NCBI GenBank assembly: GCA_024426085.1
Contig: CP087974.1
Location: 2,356,001 to 2,420,000 of the forward strand
Direction: 5' to 3'
Origin: Rhizobium sp. RCAM05350
GTDB taxonomy: Bacteria > Pseudomonadota > Alphaproteobacteria > Rhizobiales > Rhizobiaceae
Length of the DNA: 64,000 bases
Shown: one piece after another, positions 40,778 through 51,659 of the stretch
Layout of the letters: every line of letters starts with the position of its first letter
Position numbering within the stretch: position 1 is the stretch's first letter
Notes under the pieces: model-generated
Database searches by the model: none
Seen by the model: only the letters and a program-made list of their open reading frames with translations
Told to the model about the DNA's origin: nothing
Made by a program: the position numbers and the translations under genes

Positions 40778-41666
40778 CTACCGCTTCGATTTTACGAAAT
40801 CGAGGAAAGCGCGCAGGGGGCCGGGCAATTGACGGCGGCTGGGATAATAGAGAAAAAGCCCGGATAGTACGGACACCAGTCCTCCAACACGCTGACCAGC
40901 CTCCCCGCTGATATTGCCTCCATGGCCTGGCTTTCGAAAACATAGGCCAAGCCCGCGCCATCCATTGCCGCCTGCAACATCGCGTCCTGATCGCCGAGTG
41001 TCAGCGGTCCCTGCACATCGATGCCGAGCTCAAGACCGCCCCGCCTCGAACTCCCAGCGGTAGAATGTGCCGCTGGCAAACCGGTAACGGATGCAGGGAT
41101 GGCCCCTCAGATCGTGGGGCGAAGCGGGTTTGCCATGCCGCTCGAAATGATCCGGCGAGCCAACCACAAGGAAACGATGCCGCGGGCCGATGGGCACTGC
41201 AATCATGTCGGCCGCGATCGTCTCGCCGAAGCGGACACCAGCATCGAAGCCGCCTGAGACCATATCGACCAGGGCATCATCGATGACAACTTCGACCTTG
41301 ATCGTGGATGCAATTTGAGGAACCGCGCCACGATCGGCAGAAGAACCAGCTTTGCAGCAGCGCGGAGCGTTGATCCTGAGTTTGCCCAAGGGTTGCCCCC
41401 GAAAAGCGTCAAGCTCCTCCAGCGCCGCATCGATATCGAGAAAGGCCGGGCGCACCCGATCAAGCAGCCGCTCGCCCCGCTTCAGTCAGGCCGACACCGC
41501 GCGTCGTCCTGTTGACCAACCGGACATCCAATCTCTCCTCAATCGCCCGCAACGCATGGCTGAGCGCCGACGCCGTTACGCCAAGGTCGACCGACGCCTT
41601 ACGAAAGCTGCGATGCTCGGCAATCGCCAGGAAGACGGACAGATCGGCAGATCGGAGACGTCGCAT
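40778..41666 (-). CDS. LysR-family transcriptional regulator (frame broken several times)
   Basis: The N-terminal HTH (MRRLRSADLSVFLAIAEHRSFRKASVDLGVTASALSHALRAIEERLDVRLVNRTTRGVGLTEAG) is followed by the effector domain (AFRGQPLGKLRINAPR...GFDAGVRFGETIAADMIAVPIGPRHRFLVVGSPDHFERHGKP). Breaks occur near 41460, 41345, 41035 and 40848; the restored tail LYYPSRRQLPGPLRAFLDFVKSKR ends at 40778. About 297 residues. Divergent from the SDR gene, which it likely controls; both sit inside the pilus gene cluster. Confidence 0.85.
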
Positions 41667-41773
41667 TGATGAGAATTCCTCACTGATACGTGGAGTAGAA
41701 ACCAACTTATCTCATTTATCTTCCTTGGCTACCTTGTTCCTGCAAGCAGATTCAACGACGAAAGGAAAACGTC

Positions 41774-42622
41774 ATGCGTGTATGGTTCATCACAGGCGCC
41801 TCCCGCGGTTTCGGCGCCCTCATCACACAAGAAGCCCTCAATGCAGGCGATGCGGTCGTCGCGACCGCCTGTAATCCACAAACGGTCATTGACCGTTTCG
41901 ACAACCATCCGAACCTCCTTGCCGTCTCTCTGGACGTCACCAATGAGGCGCAGGCATTCATCGCTGCAGCCCAGGCCGTCAAGCGGTTCGGTAAGATCGA
42001 CATCCTCCTCAACAATGCCGGCTACGGCCTGCTCGGCGCTGTCGAGGAGGCGACCGCGGCCGAAATCGAAAAGCTCTATGCGACCAATGTTTTCGGCCTG
42101 TTGAACGTGACACGGGCGGTGCTGCCACATATGCGCCGTCAGCGCTCAGGTCATGTGATGAATATCTCGTCGATTGGCGGCTATACCGGCTTCCCGGGAT
42201 GGGGCGTCTACGGCTCGACAAAGTTTGCGATCGAGGGTCTTTCGGAATCGTTGGCTGTCGAGGTGAAACCGCTGGGTATCAACGTCACTGTCGTTGAACC
42301 GGGCTTCTTCCGCACGGACTTCCTCGATGAAACCTCGCTCGCCATCAGCCCGAGTTCGATATCGGATTATGAACAAACGCCGGCCGGAGCGATGCGCGAC
42401 TTTGCCGCCGGCAAGAATCACGGACAACCGGGAGATCCCGCCCGGTTCGCCAAGGCGATGATCACGCTGGCCAACGCCGAAAATCCGCCGCTGCGCATGC
42501 CCTTCGGCACCGATACGATCGCAGCGATCGAAGCCAAGAACGCCAGCGTTGCAAAGGAACTGGCCGATTGGCGCGATCTTGCCGCCTCGACAGATTTCCC
42601 GGCGGAAACCGACGCTGCATAG
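41774..42622 (+). CDS. Short-chain dehydrogenase/reductase
   Basis: The intact 282-residue protein has the classical SDR features: cofactor motif TGASRGFGALI (residues 7-17), NNAGYG, catalytic Ser and Tyr-x-x-x-Lys (SSIGGYTG...VYGSTKFAIEGLSESLAVEV), and VEPGFFRTDFLDE. It should be an NAD(P)(H)-dependent alcohol or carbonyl oxidoreductase of unknown substrate. It is divergent from the LysR regulator, a common arrangement for an inducible enzyme and its regulator, and followed by a terminator. Confidence 0.9.
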   Translation: MRVWFITGASRGFGALITQEALNAGDAVVATACNPQTVIDRFDNHPNLLAVSLDVTNEAQAFIAAAQAVKRFGKIDILLNNAGYGLLGAVEEATAAEIEKLYATNVFGLLNVTRAVLPHMRRQRSGHVMNISSIGGYTGFPGWGVYGSTKFAIEGLSESLAVEVKPLGINVTVVEPGFFRTDFLDETSLAISPSSISDYEQTPAGAMRDFAAGKNHGQPGDPARFAKAMITLANAENPPLRMPFGTDTIAAIEAKNASVAKELADWRDLAASTDFPAETDAA

Positions 42623-42635
42623 GCACCAAACAACA

Positions 42636-42665
42636 GGCACCGTCGCTTAGCAGCGGCGGTGCCTT
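42636..42665 (+). terminator. Terminator after the SDR gene
   Basis: GGCACCGTCGC pairs with GCGGCGGTGCC (one G-T pair) over 11 bases with loop TTAGCA. It lies 14 bases after the SDR stop and just before the convergent tadC stop; no long T run follows, so strength is uncertain. Confidence 0.6.
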
Positions 42666-42686
42666 AAATCCAATGGGCTGGAAATG

Positions 42687-43662
42687 CTAGAACTTGTCGG
42701 AGACCTGAATGCCGGCCGGGCCAAGGATGACGGCAATCAGGACCGGCAGGAAGAACAGGATCATCGGCACGGTGAGCTTTGGCGGAAGGGCCGCGGCTTT
42801 CTTTTCCGCCTCGTTCATGCGCTGGTCGCGGCTTTCCTGGGCAAGCACACGCAGGGCCTGCGCGATCGGCGTGCCATAGCGGTCGGCCTGAATCAGGGCC
42901 TGCATCACCGATTTCACATCGTCAAGTCCGGTCCGGATTCCGAGATTTTCCAGCGCGACGCGCCGATCAGGCAGAAACGACAGTTCCGCCGTGGTCAGAA
43001 CCAGTTCTTCGGCAAGGGGAGCCGACTGTTCGGCGATTTCGTCGGCCACGCGCCGCATCGCGAGTTCCATCGATACGCCCTGATTCCACGCAGATCAACA
43101 GCAGGTCAAGCGCATTCGGCCACGCCCTGCGGATCGATAGCTGGCGCTTGGACACGGCATTGGAAATGAAGATATTCGGCGCATAGAAACCAAGATAGGC
43201 GCTGCAGATGACAGCCAGAATGCGTATCATAAATGGCTTTTCGGCAAGATAACCCAGGAAGAAGATGTAAAAGACGCCCACGGCGAGGAACAGGAAGGGA
43301 AGGCAGAAGCGGGCAACGAGAAACATGTTCAGCGCATTTTGCGAGCGGTAGCCGGCTGACTTCAGCCGATTGACCGTGTTCTCATCGACAAGCGCCTTGC
43401 GCAGGTTCAGCCGCTCGACGAGCTGTCGAACCGACGTGTTGTTCTGGGCTCGTAGCGAGGCCTTGCCGCCGCTGATCTCGGCGTTCAAGCGTACGCGCTC
43501 GCGTGCTCGGATCATTTCCCGTTCCGTCGCAACGGATTTCATCCGCTTTTCCAGATTCCCCCGCTCCAGGAACGGTGCTGCCAGGGAATAGAATGTCGCC
43601 AGCACCGCCACCGCCACCAGGAAGGCGACGATAACGTTCGGATTTGTCAGGGTGCTGATCAT
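42687..43662 (-). CDS. tadC: TadC-like inner-membrane pilus assembly protein (frame broken)
   Basis: TadC is one of two T2SSF-domain platform proteins of the Flp pilus machine. Hydrophobic segments lie near the start (VIVAFLVAVAVLATFYSLAAPF), in the middle (FCLPFLFLAVGVFYIFFLGYL) and at the end (PMILFFLPVLIAVILGPAG), around cytoplasmic helices with LAQESRDQRMNEAEKKAAALP. The break near 43085 is one extra G; corrected it reads LLICVESGVSMELAMRRVADEI, a conserved T2SSF motif. About 325 residues. Follows tadB by 13 bases. Confidence 0.9.
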
Positions 43663-43675
43663 GCCGGACCCTTTC

Positions 43676-44687
43676 CTAGATGTCGAAGTTGATCATGTTG
43701 CGCATCACCCAGATGCCTATGGTCATCCACACCGCCGAGCAGCCCATGATGACATGCCCACGCGGGTCAGTGAACAGGATGATCATGTAGTCCGGCGAGG
43801 TTGTGTAGACCAGGAACGCAACGATGAATGGCAGTGCGCCGATGATGCAGGCCGAAGCCTTGGCTTCCATTGATAGTGCCTGAATTTTGGCCTTCATCTT
43901 CTTGCGTTCGCGCAGCACCTTTGAGAGGTTGCCGATCGCTTCGGAAAGATTACCGCCGGCCTGCGCCTGAATGGCGATGACGATGGCGAAGAAATTGACC
44001 TCCGGCAGCGGAATGGTGTTGATCATGCGAGCGCAGGCTTCCGGAATGTTCAGGCCGACCTGCTGCGCCTCGATGATGCGCTTGAACTCCGTCTTGACCG
44101 GCTCCATGCCATCGCTGGCGATCAGCCGGATGGCATCATTCAGCGGCAGACCCGATTTGATCGAACGCACCATGATGTCGAGCGCATTCGGAAATTCGTT
44201 CAGAAACGCCTTGCAGCGCCGCTTGACCATAAAATTGACGAACCAGCGCGGAAAGCCGGCGCTACCGATAAGAAAAATGCCGGCAATCACCGGCAGTTTC
44301 ATCCCGGCAATCAGCGCCAGGAAACTGGCCACGACGCCGAAGGCGACACTGGCGATGTAGAACTGTGGCATCGAGATCTTGAAACCGGCCTGAATCAGCC
44401 TGATCTTCATGCTTACTTTGGCCTTGGCCGATTTTTCGAGCTGCTTTTTCTCGAGATCCTTCAGTGAATCTTGAACGGACTTCCGTCGCTTGGACATTTC
44501 GTTCATGCGGTCTCATGCGGCCTTCACCTGAACCCTGTCGGTTTCGGCGGATTTGACCTTGCGGACTCGGCTCTCGGCTTTCTTTTCAGTTTCGATGCGC
44601 GTGAACAGAATGCCATAGGCAAGCCCGGCCGTCGAAAGCGACGACGAGACCAACGATCGCCAGAATGGTGATGTCTATTCCGAACAT
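43676..44687 (-). CDS. tadB: TadB-like inner-membrane pilus assembly protein (frame broken)
   Basis: TadB pairs with TadC in the Flp pilus platform. The start MFGIDITILAIVGLVSSSLSTAGLAYG at 44687 is a membrane helix, followed by a cytoplasmic charged region and a T2SSF domain with LDIMVRSIKSGLPLNDAIRLIA and IQAQAGGNLSEAIGNLSKVLRERKKM. The frame is broken near 44640, and an in-frame TGA at 44513-44515 stands where CGA (KAARDRMNEM) is expected. The rest to 43676 is intact. Corrected about 337 residues. It follows cpaF by 8 bases. Confidence 0.88.
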
Positions 44688-44695
44688 GAAGACCC

Positions 44696-46168
44696 TTAGT
44701 CCTTTTCCATCGCATCGAGCGTTGCGGCCAGCCGCTTGTCTTCGTTGAAATAGCGGGCACGATCCCAGAAATGCGGCCGGCCGATGCCCGTGGACTTGTG
44801 CCGGCCGATAATCTTGCCGTTGGCGTCCTCGCCGTCCATTTCGTAGCGCATCAGGTCCTGCGTAATGATCACGTCGCCTTCCATCCCGATCACTTCAGTG
44901 ATGTGGGTGATGCGGCGCGAGCCATCGCGCAGGCGGGCTGCCTGGATAATCACGTCGATGGAACCGGCGATGATTTCATGCACGGTCTTTGCCGGAAGCG
45001 TGAAGCCTCCCATGGCGATCATCGATTCCATACGGCTCAGGCATTCACGCGGCGTGTTGGCGTGAATGGTGCCCATCGACCCATCGTGACCGGTGTTCAT
45101 CGCCTGCAACAGGTCGAAGACTTCCGGTCCGCGGACTTCGCCGACGATGATGCGTTCAGGCCGCATACGCAGGCAGTTCTTGATCAGGTCGCGCATGGTG
45201 ATCTCGCCCTCGCCCTCGATGTTCGGGGGACGAGTTTCAAGACGAACCACGTGCGGCTGCTGCAGCTGCAGTTCGGCCGTATCCTCACAGGTGATGACGC
45301 GTTCTTCGAGGTCGATATAGCCCGTCAGGCAGTTCAGAAGTGTGGTCTTGCCGGAACCGGTACCGCCGGAGATGACGACATTGCAACGTACGCGGCCGAT
45401 GATCTGCAGAAGCACAGCACCTTCCGGCGTGATGGCACCAAACTTGACCAATTGGTCGAGCTTCAGCTTGTCCTTCTTGAACTTACGAATGGTGAGCGCC
45501 GTGCCGTCGATGGCGAGCGGCGGCGCGATGACGTTAACGCGGCTGCCGTCGGGGAAGACGGGCGTCGCAGATCGGGCTCGATTCATCGACGCGGCGACCG
45601 ACCTGGGAAACGATGCGTTGGCAGATAGACAGGAGCTGGGCGTTGTCGCGGAACCGCACCTCGGATTCGATCGTCTTGCCGTTCACTTCGATGAAGGTCT
45701 GGCCCGCGCTGTTGACCATGATATCGGCGATGTCGTCGCGTGCCAGCAGCGGTTCCAGCGGACCGTAGCCGAGAACGTCGTTGCAGATATCTTCGAGCAG
45801 TTCTTCCTGCTCGGAGATCGACATCGCAAAATTCTTGATCGTGATGATGTCGTTGACGATATCGTGAATTTCTTCGCGCTCTCGTTGTCGAGTTTGGCGA
45901 GCTGCGAGAGATCGATCGTATCGATCAGCGCCGAGAACACCTGGGACTTGGTGTCGTAATAGTCCTCGGTGCGGGCCGCTTTCTTGCGGACCGGCGGAGG
46001 AGACGGCTGCGCCCGTGTGACAGGGATCGTTTCGCGAACAGGTTCGGCAAGCACCGGCGCGCTCGGTCGCTCGGCAACCGCCACCGCAGCTCCGGACGCG
46101 GCCGGTTGCATGGCTAGGTTTATGGACCCGCCTTTTCCGAAGCCTTCGTTTCCTCGTTTACCAAACAT
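44696..46168 (-). CDS. cpaF: Flp pilus assembly ATPase CpaF/TadA (frame broken twice)
   Basis: This hexameric secretion ATPase powers pilus extension. The N-terminal domain includes [44 protein letters not shown]; the ATPase core has Walker [19 protein letters not shown], the Asp and His boxes, and [46 protein letters not shown]. Breaks lie near 45880 and near 45565 (the join reads [23 protein letters not shown]). About 491 residues. A low-complexity Pro/Ala tail precedes the core at the N-terminus. Confidence 0.94.
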
Positions 46169-46199
46169 GCGCTCAATCCGGTTTCCGTTTGACTGTCAG

Positions 46200-47487
46200 T
46201 TATTTGCGCCTGAGCATCCTGAGAACTTTGCCAAGGCCGCCCTTCTTGGCTTTCTTGGCTGTTGCCCGGCCAGTCAGGAGATGGGCAAGCTGCGAGAAGG
46301 TTTCAGCCGTCGGCGCCTTCTTGTCGATCTCGGCAATCATCCGGCCGCTATTGGCGGCATTCCCAAACAAGACGACGTCGAATGGAATAATGGCGACCGG
46401 CTCAATCTCAAGGGAATCGCAGAAATCGTTCGGCGATATTTCAGGCCGCTTTGGCAATCCGACCTGATTGAGCACCAGATGCGGCATCTTGTCGTTCGGC
46501 CGAATCTTCTTCAGTGAATCGAACAGATTCTTGGCGTTGCGCAGATTAGCCAGATCGGGCACGGCAGTGATCACGACCTCGTCTGCCTCCGCCAGCACCG
46601 TGCGGGTCCAGTCAGACCATTGATGCGGCACATCAAGCACAGAAACCGGGGCGTTGCGCAACAGGATTTCCATCAGCGGTTGGAAGGCCGTCGCATCGAA
46701 GTCATACGGCCGATCGAGCATCGACGGCGCAGCGAGCAGCGATAGGTGCTGGGAACATTTCGTCAAAAGCCGATCGAGAAACACTTCGTCGAGACGCTCC
46801 GGGGAAAAACCGCCTCGGAAATGCCCTGCAGCGGATCCTGATCAAAATTGATGTTGGCGGTACCGTAGGGCAGGTCGAGATCGGCCAGCACCACTTCGGT
46901 GGAAAACAGGTTGGAGATGCCCCAGGCGCAGTTGTGCGCGAGCGTCGATGAACCGACACCCCCTTGGCGCCGATGAAGGCAATGCTGCGGCCAAGCGGTT
47001 CGGCTTCCGGATCGACGAAGATCGTAGCGATGGCGCCAAGCACGTCGGACATGACGACCGGCGAAACGATGTATTCGGAGATGCCGTTGCGGATCAGGTC
47101 GCGATAGAGCGGGATATCATTGTATCGGCCGATGATGATGACTTTGGTGCTGGGGTCGCAGACGGCTGCCAGCGGCGCCAGTTCCCGCATCAGCGAGCGC
47201 GGTTCCGTTGACGTTTCAATGATGATCAGGTTGGGCGTCGGTGTGGTGGAGAACATGTTGGCGGCAGCGGCGATCGAACCGCTGTTGATCCTGAAGGTGA
47301 CCTTGCTCATTCGCCGGTCTTGCCCACACTGCTCCATTACCCGCTGCAAGGCCTCGGCCTCGCAGAAGGCATGCACGGATATTCGCGGAAGCGGTCGCAG
47401 GTGATCGACATCGCTCTGGCGGCCAGCATCGGAAAAGCCATCCGGCTCACCCGATGCGGTCTCAATCTTGTAGTCAATCGTGCTCAT
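46200..47487 (-). CDS. cpaE: CpaE-like pilus localisation ATPase (frame broken)
   Basis: CpaE is a MinD/ParA-like ATPase with an N-terminal receiver-like domain that positions the pilus machine at the cell pole. The receiver-like part includes PNLIIIETSTEPRSLMRELAPLAAVCDPSTKVIIIGRYNDIPLYRDLIRNGISEYIVSPV; the ATPase part begins RSIAFIGAKGVSV near 46960 where the frame breaks inside the expected P-loop; the C-terminal part (DWTRTVLAEADEVVITAVPDLANLRNAKNL) is intact from about 46784. At least two breaks near 46960 and 46790. About 430 residues. Confidence 0.88.
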
Positions 47488-47517
47488 GGCGCTATCCCGT
47501 CAAACTGCCCGGACATA

Positions 47518-48276
47518 TCAGTTGAAGTTGATCGTGGTACCACCGGGATCGGTGCCAGTGTCTATGCCACGATAATCCCTGATCACTTCACCGCGTTGAA
47601 CGGCATCGATCGGCGACATGGCGCGCGGGCCAAGCAGATCCAGCGGATTGGAAATCTGCGCCGCAAGATTGGCCTGACTGGAGCAGCCGAAGTTTTCATA
47701 ATTCTTGTTCTGGATCGTGTTGGTGACCGGATCCTTCGGCCAGTTGCCGCAAGGCGCTGTCTTGGCGGTAATCGCCGTGTAACTCAGCCGCACAGGCGCG
47801 GCGTCGCCATAGGGATCAGCCTGATAACTGACCTCGATCAGCCGGTTCGCCGGAATCCCGGCCCCGACCAGAACACCGCGGATTTCCTTGCGCAGCGAAG
47901 ATGCAGCCTGGGCGTTGGCGGACCCGCTCGGCAGCAGGATCTGAACAGTGCCCGTTGCGGAATTGGTGTAGCCCTGCGCGAAGCCGCGGATGACGTCGCG
48001 TGCGCCCTTCGTCAATCGCCTGTCGCTGGACGCCACCGGCACATCGATTGCGTGTTCGGCTTCGGCGATCACGATCGGGTGGCGCGTCCGGTAATCGTCG
48101 GGTAGAGCGCCCGTGGACATGCCGTCCCGGTTGGCGCAGCCGGCGAGGCTTGTACCGGCGATCAGCAAGGCGCCAATCGCCAGCAGGCGCGCAAGACGGA
48201 CCGGACCGGCAAAAGTGTTTGGCCGCATGATCAAGTGCCTTTTCATATCGCGGTTCAGGATGATCTTCGTTGTCAT
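47518..48276 (-). CDS. cpaD: CpaD-like pilus lipoprotein
   Basis: CpaD is an outer-membrane lipoprotein that assists the CpaC secretin. A lipoprotein signal (LLAIGALLIAGTSLAGCANRDG) precedes a soluble domain with HPIVIAEAEHAIDVPV, IRGFAQGYTN and the conserved CGNWPKDPVTN...NYENFGCSSQANLAAQISNPLDLLGPRAMSPID. Intact, 252 residues; the in-frame Met at 48246 (MKRHLIMRP) is an alternative start. It lies between cpaE and cpaC, 12 bases after cpaC. Confidence 0.92.
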   Translation of the reverse strand: MTTKIILNRDMKRHLIMRPNTFAGPVRLARLLAIGALLIAGTSLAGCANRDGMSTGALPDDYRTRHPIVIAEAEHAIDVPVASSDRRLTKGARDVIRGFAQGYTNSATGTVQILLPSGSANAQAASSLRKEIRGVLVGAGIPANRLIEVSYQADPYGDAAPVRLSYTAITAKTAPCGNWPKDPVTNTIQNKNYENFGCSSQANLAAQISNPLDLLGPRAMSPIDAVQRGEVIRDYRGIDTGTDPGGTTINFN

Positions 48277-48288
48277 GTCCGCTCCCGC

Positions 48289-49833
48289 CTATTTGTAAAT
48301 GAAGCCGACATTGCCGTGATACTGCCCGACGGGGGCGGCCTGACGGTTGCCGTAGATGCGATTGACTTCGCCGAGAAAGCGCTCGACAGATCGTCGGTCG
48401 GATTGAAATTGTCATCCGGACGCGACAGGTCACCGCGCGCTACCGGTTGAACCAGGTAAGGCGTCGCGATGATCACCAGTTCCGTCTCGTTGCGAACAAA
48501 ATCCTTCGAGCGGAAAAGCGTGCCGAAAATCGGAATTTTCGAGACGCCGGGAAGACCGGACATGGCCTGACGGATATCGTCCTGCACAAGACCGCCGATC
48601 ACGATAGAGCCCCCGGAAGGGAGCTCGACGCTGGTGGATGCCTTGCGGCGACGGATCGACATATAGGTCTGGCCGGGGACATTGATCGCATTACCGCTGA
48701 CGTTCGATCCCTCGAAAGTGGGCTCCGAAACCTCGGTCGCAATTTCCAGGCTGATACGCCCCTGGACCCAGAACCACAGGCGTGAAATCCAATCCGATAC
48801 CGTATTCGACGGTTTCCACAGTTCGTTTCAGCACGCCCTCTTCATCGATTTCCTGCTCGGATGGCAGACGATACTCGCCGCCGACGGAGAAGCTGGCCTT
48901 CTTGCCGGAAATCGCTGTCAGACTGGGCTCCGCCAGCGTGCGCATCACGCCTGCTTGCTCCATCGCGTTGAAATAGCTGGCGAACCCCATCGAGCCGGAC
49001 CCGATCGCACCGGTGAACTGGGATGCAAATGCGTTTACCGCGTTGCCAAGGTTTGCCGGGTTACGGAAGGTAATACCATCGCCGCTCGTCGAACTCTTGA
49101 TAGAACCACTAAAGCCGAGCTGCTTGAGCACCTGGCGCGAGACCTCGGCCACTGTCACCTTAAGCATCACCTGGTCTTCGCCGTCAATCCGGAGAAGATT
49201 AACGATCTGCGAAACCTGGCGGCGCTCAGCAAAGATGTCCGCGTCGCCGTTGTTGCCTTGTGCGGTAATATTGCGCGTGGTTGCCTCACCGCCTTTGATA
49301 AAGGCGCTCATGAGCTCTTCGACACGTGTGGAATCGAGCGGTGTGCGAACGGTCCCGGTCAGGACGATATTGTCCGAGATGATTTCGACCTTGATATCGG
49401 AATCAGGCAGGAAACGCCTTAGATTGGCCTCAAGGCCGGAAATATCACGTTCGATCTCCAGGTCGAGACTGACGATTTCCTCGCCACCCGGACCAAACAC
49501 GAAAATGTTCGTCTGGCCGACCATCTTTCCGAACAGGTAGATGCGGCGCGAGGTTCGCGTCACGGCATCGGCCAGCATCGGATCAGCAACAAGGATATCA
49601 TGCGCATCGGTCGGGAGATCGATGACAACGGCCTTGTTCAGCCCGAGCTTGATGGTTTTCTTGACACCTGGACCGCTATCTACGATGCGCACAAGCGACT
49701 GCGAAGCAGCTTCCACGACGAAGGTCCCGGCTGGCAAGCCGGAAAAGGCCAGGCAAAAGGCCAGTCCGCCTGCCGCAGAGCTACGAAGTTTGTGTCCGAT
49801 CCGCTTCACGTTCCGCTCCCGCTCATACATCAT
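48289..49833 (-). CDS. cpaC: CpaC/RcpA secretin (frame broken)
   Basis: The outer-membrane secretin forms the channel for the Flp pilus. A signal peptide (residues about 12-42) precedes an N-terminal pilus domain (VVIDLPTDAHDILVADPMLADAVTRTSRRIYLFGKMVGQTNIFVF), BON-like repeats and the secretin domain (GGEYRLPSEQEIDEEGVLKRTVETVEYGIGLDFTPVVL...VELPSGGSIVIGGLVQDDIRQ...KIPIFGTLFRSKDFVRNETELVIIATPYLVQPV). Breaks lie near 48770 and 48385; the restored tail is GEVNRIYGNRQAAPVGQYHGNVGFIYK. About 514 residues. Its ATG overlaps the cpaB stop by 4 bases. Confidence 0.93.
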
Positions 49834-50643
49834 TTCGCTTGAACCATGGATGAGCTGTCATCGCTCTTGACGATAGAGCCCGATTTGATGACCTGAATGG
49901 AGGGTCGCCCATCGCCGCTCAGCAGATAGTCAGCCCCGATCGTATCCGGCTCCTGGGCGTCGGCGACGCTGCGTAGCACCAGCGACAGGCGTTCCGCCAT
50001 CTGCTGGGCCACCGTCATGACCTTCGACTGATCCGGTGTCAGCTCCAGCGTGGCGGTCGTTCCAACGACCGATCTGGACCCATCGTCCTTTTCCTCGACC
50101 TGCTGGTCTATGGCGAGCACGCGAACATTGCTGAGAACGGTTTCGGTCAGAAAGTTATCTTCATTCTTGCGAACCATGATGACGTCAACGCGATCGTTCG
50201 GCAGGATGAACCCGCCAGCGCCGGTCGCAACGGTAATTTCAGTGGCGACGGCGCGCTTGCCGGCCGGCAGTAGTGACGACATGATCCGGCTCGACGAATC
50301 CACGATCTTTTCCTGGCGCACCGGTTCGCCGTTGAAAATCGGCAGACGGACGACGACGCCTTGTAAATCGGTGACCGCGTTCGGACGGAGCTCTTCGGTG
50401 ATCAAGCCTTCGACAACGCCATCCTTGGGCCAGGAGATCCAGTGTATGGCATCCGGATCGATCCTCGATCCCACAGGCAAGCTCTTGCTGGCGACCAGAA
50501 CGTTGACGGTCGGTTCTGCGCTCGATCACGGGCTCGGCAGTGCTGACCACGGTATTGCCGCTGGTAAGCTTGAGTGCCAGGAATCCGGCCAGCCCCGCCG
50601 ATGCGACAGCCACTGCCAGAATAATAACGCGCACCGGTTTCAT
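49830..50643 (-). CDS. cpaB: CpaB/RcpC pilus assembly protein (frame broken)
   Basis: CpaB is a periplasmic protein with SAF-type domains that binds near the secretin. An N-terminal membrane anchor (MKPVRVIILAVAVASAGLAGFLALKL) is followed by the SAF region (NVLVASKSLPVGSRIDPDAIHWISWPKDGVVEGLI) and the RcpC domain (GGFILPNDRVDVIMVRKNEDNFLTETVLSNVRVLAIDQQ). The frame breaks near 50519. About 271 residues. First gene of the cpaBCDEF-tadBC run, with a TTAACCAT motif 85 bases upstream. Confidence 0.92.
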
Positions 50644-50727
50644 GATCTTTCCCTGCAGTCCGAGAATATGCTCGCTGCAGATTGATCAGGAATTGGTGTA
50701 ATTATAGTTAACGGACCGCTTACATTC

Positions 50728-50735
50728 ATGGTTAA
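50728..50735 (-). promoter_or_regulatory. CtrA half-site upstream of cpaB
   Basis: On the minus strand this is TTAACCAT, the short CtrA half-site known from Caulobacter. Another TTAAC-like element (GTTAACGG, 50708-50715) lies 20 bases away. Position 85 bases before cpaB fits a promoter region. Confidence 0.4.
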
Positions 50736-50820
50736 CAAATGATGCGCGCCACAAAGGCACATTGATCGCGCCCGATGTATCATGAGGCGAACACCGCCGG
50801 GTCAAGATGATACGAAGAGA

Positions 50821-51334
50821 TTAATGCAGTTGGGCGAGGCGCGGCCATCATCAGCGGTGATGAAGGATAGGCGAGGAAACCGCCAAGCCCGATGGCGATC
50901 CCGTAGGGAATCTTCTTCGCCGTGAACAGCAGATGCGGAACCGGAAGCCCGGAGGCAAGGATCGTGTTTTCGCGGCCGCGCATGAGCAAGATCAGGAGTG
51001 TCAAAACACCACCGAAGAACGATACGTAGACGAGAAACTCAATCAAGGAACTGTTCAGGCCAAACCAGACAGCACTCGCCGTCAAAAGCTTGGCATCGCC
51101 ACCGCCCATGATGTTCATCGCAAACAGCGCGAAACATACGGCAAAGACGATCAGACCGGCAGCCAAGTGGATGCCGATCATCGCAAGACTAAGACCCGCC
51201 AAAGGGGCAGCAAGAACGAAAGCGCCCAACAGAATGGCCGGTACGCGGTTCGGAATGGTCATTGTAAGAAGATCGGAGATCGCAGCAATGGCCAAGCAGA
51301 GCGGGACGATTACAAAAATAATGGCTTCTGTCAT
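50821..51334 (-). CDS. cpaA: Prepilin peptidase CpaA/TadV (frame broken at 3' end)
   Basis: This A24-family inner-membrane aspartic protease cleaves the Flp prepilin leader. The two catalytic Asp motifs are AISDLLTMTIPNR and MGGGDAKLLTA; six hydrophobic helices fit the family. One extra C near 50845 sends the frame past its end; corrected, the protein ends LMMAALAQLH with a stop at 50821. About 171 residues. It is separated from the flp pilin gene upstream by a terminator and read in the same direction. Confidence 0.93.
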
Positions 51335-51431
51335 CTTGCTCTCCCCGTTGTTGATTTCAGTCTATATGATCGAATTTAAAAAATGCTGAAGCACGCGTCG
51401 TGCCGAGGCTCGTCGAACGACCGTAAACAAA

Positions 51432-51458
51432 AAAGCCGCTTCCACCGGGAGCGGCTTT
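51432..51458 (-). terminator. flp terminator
   Basis: AAAGCCGCT pairs with AGCGGCTTT over 9 bases; on the minus strand a run of six T follows. It lies 28 bases after the flp stop and before cpaA, so abundant pilin mRNA can end here while some read-through reaches cpaA. Confidence 0.8.
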
Positions 51459-51485
51459 CTCAACACGAAAGCGTTTAACGCAATA

Positions 51486-51659
51486 TTATTTCGCGTTATT
51501 CAGCTTGTTCGCCAGGCCACCGAACGTAAGGTTCAACTGGTTGCCAAGCAAGCCTGCACCCGAGATAAGGGCGACGGAGATGAGGGCAGCGATCAAGCCG
51601 TATTCGATCGCGGTCGCGCCGGACTCATCCTTCATGAAACGTGCGAAAATCTTGGTCAT
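51486..51659 (-). CDS. flp: Flp/PilA-type major pilin
   Basis: The 57-residue product starts MTKIFARFMKDESGATAIEYGLIA and continues as a hydrophobic helix (ALISVALISGAGLLG) to LNNAK. GATAIEYGLIAALI is the Flp pilin signature: cleavage by the prepilin peptidase falls after the Gly of ESG, leaving the conserved Glu-Tyr pair. It forms the pilus fibre used for surface attachment. It is the first gene of the minus-strand pilus cluster and has its own terminator. Confidence 0.95.
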   Translation of the reverse strand: MTKIFARFMKDESGATAIEYGLIAALISVALISGAGLLGNQLNLTFGGLANKLNNAK

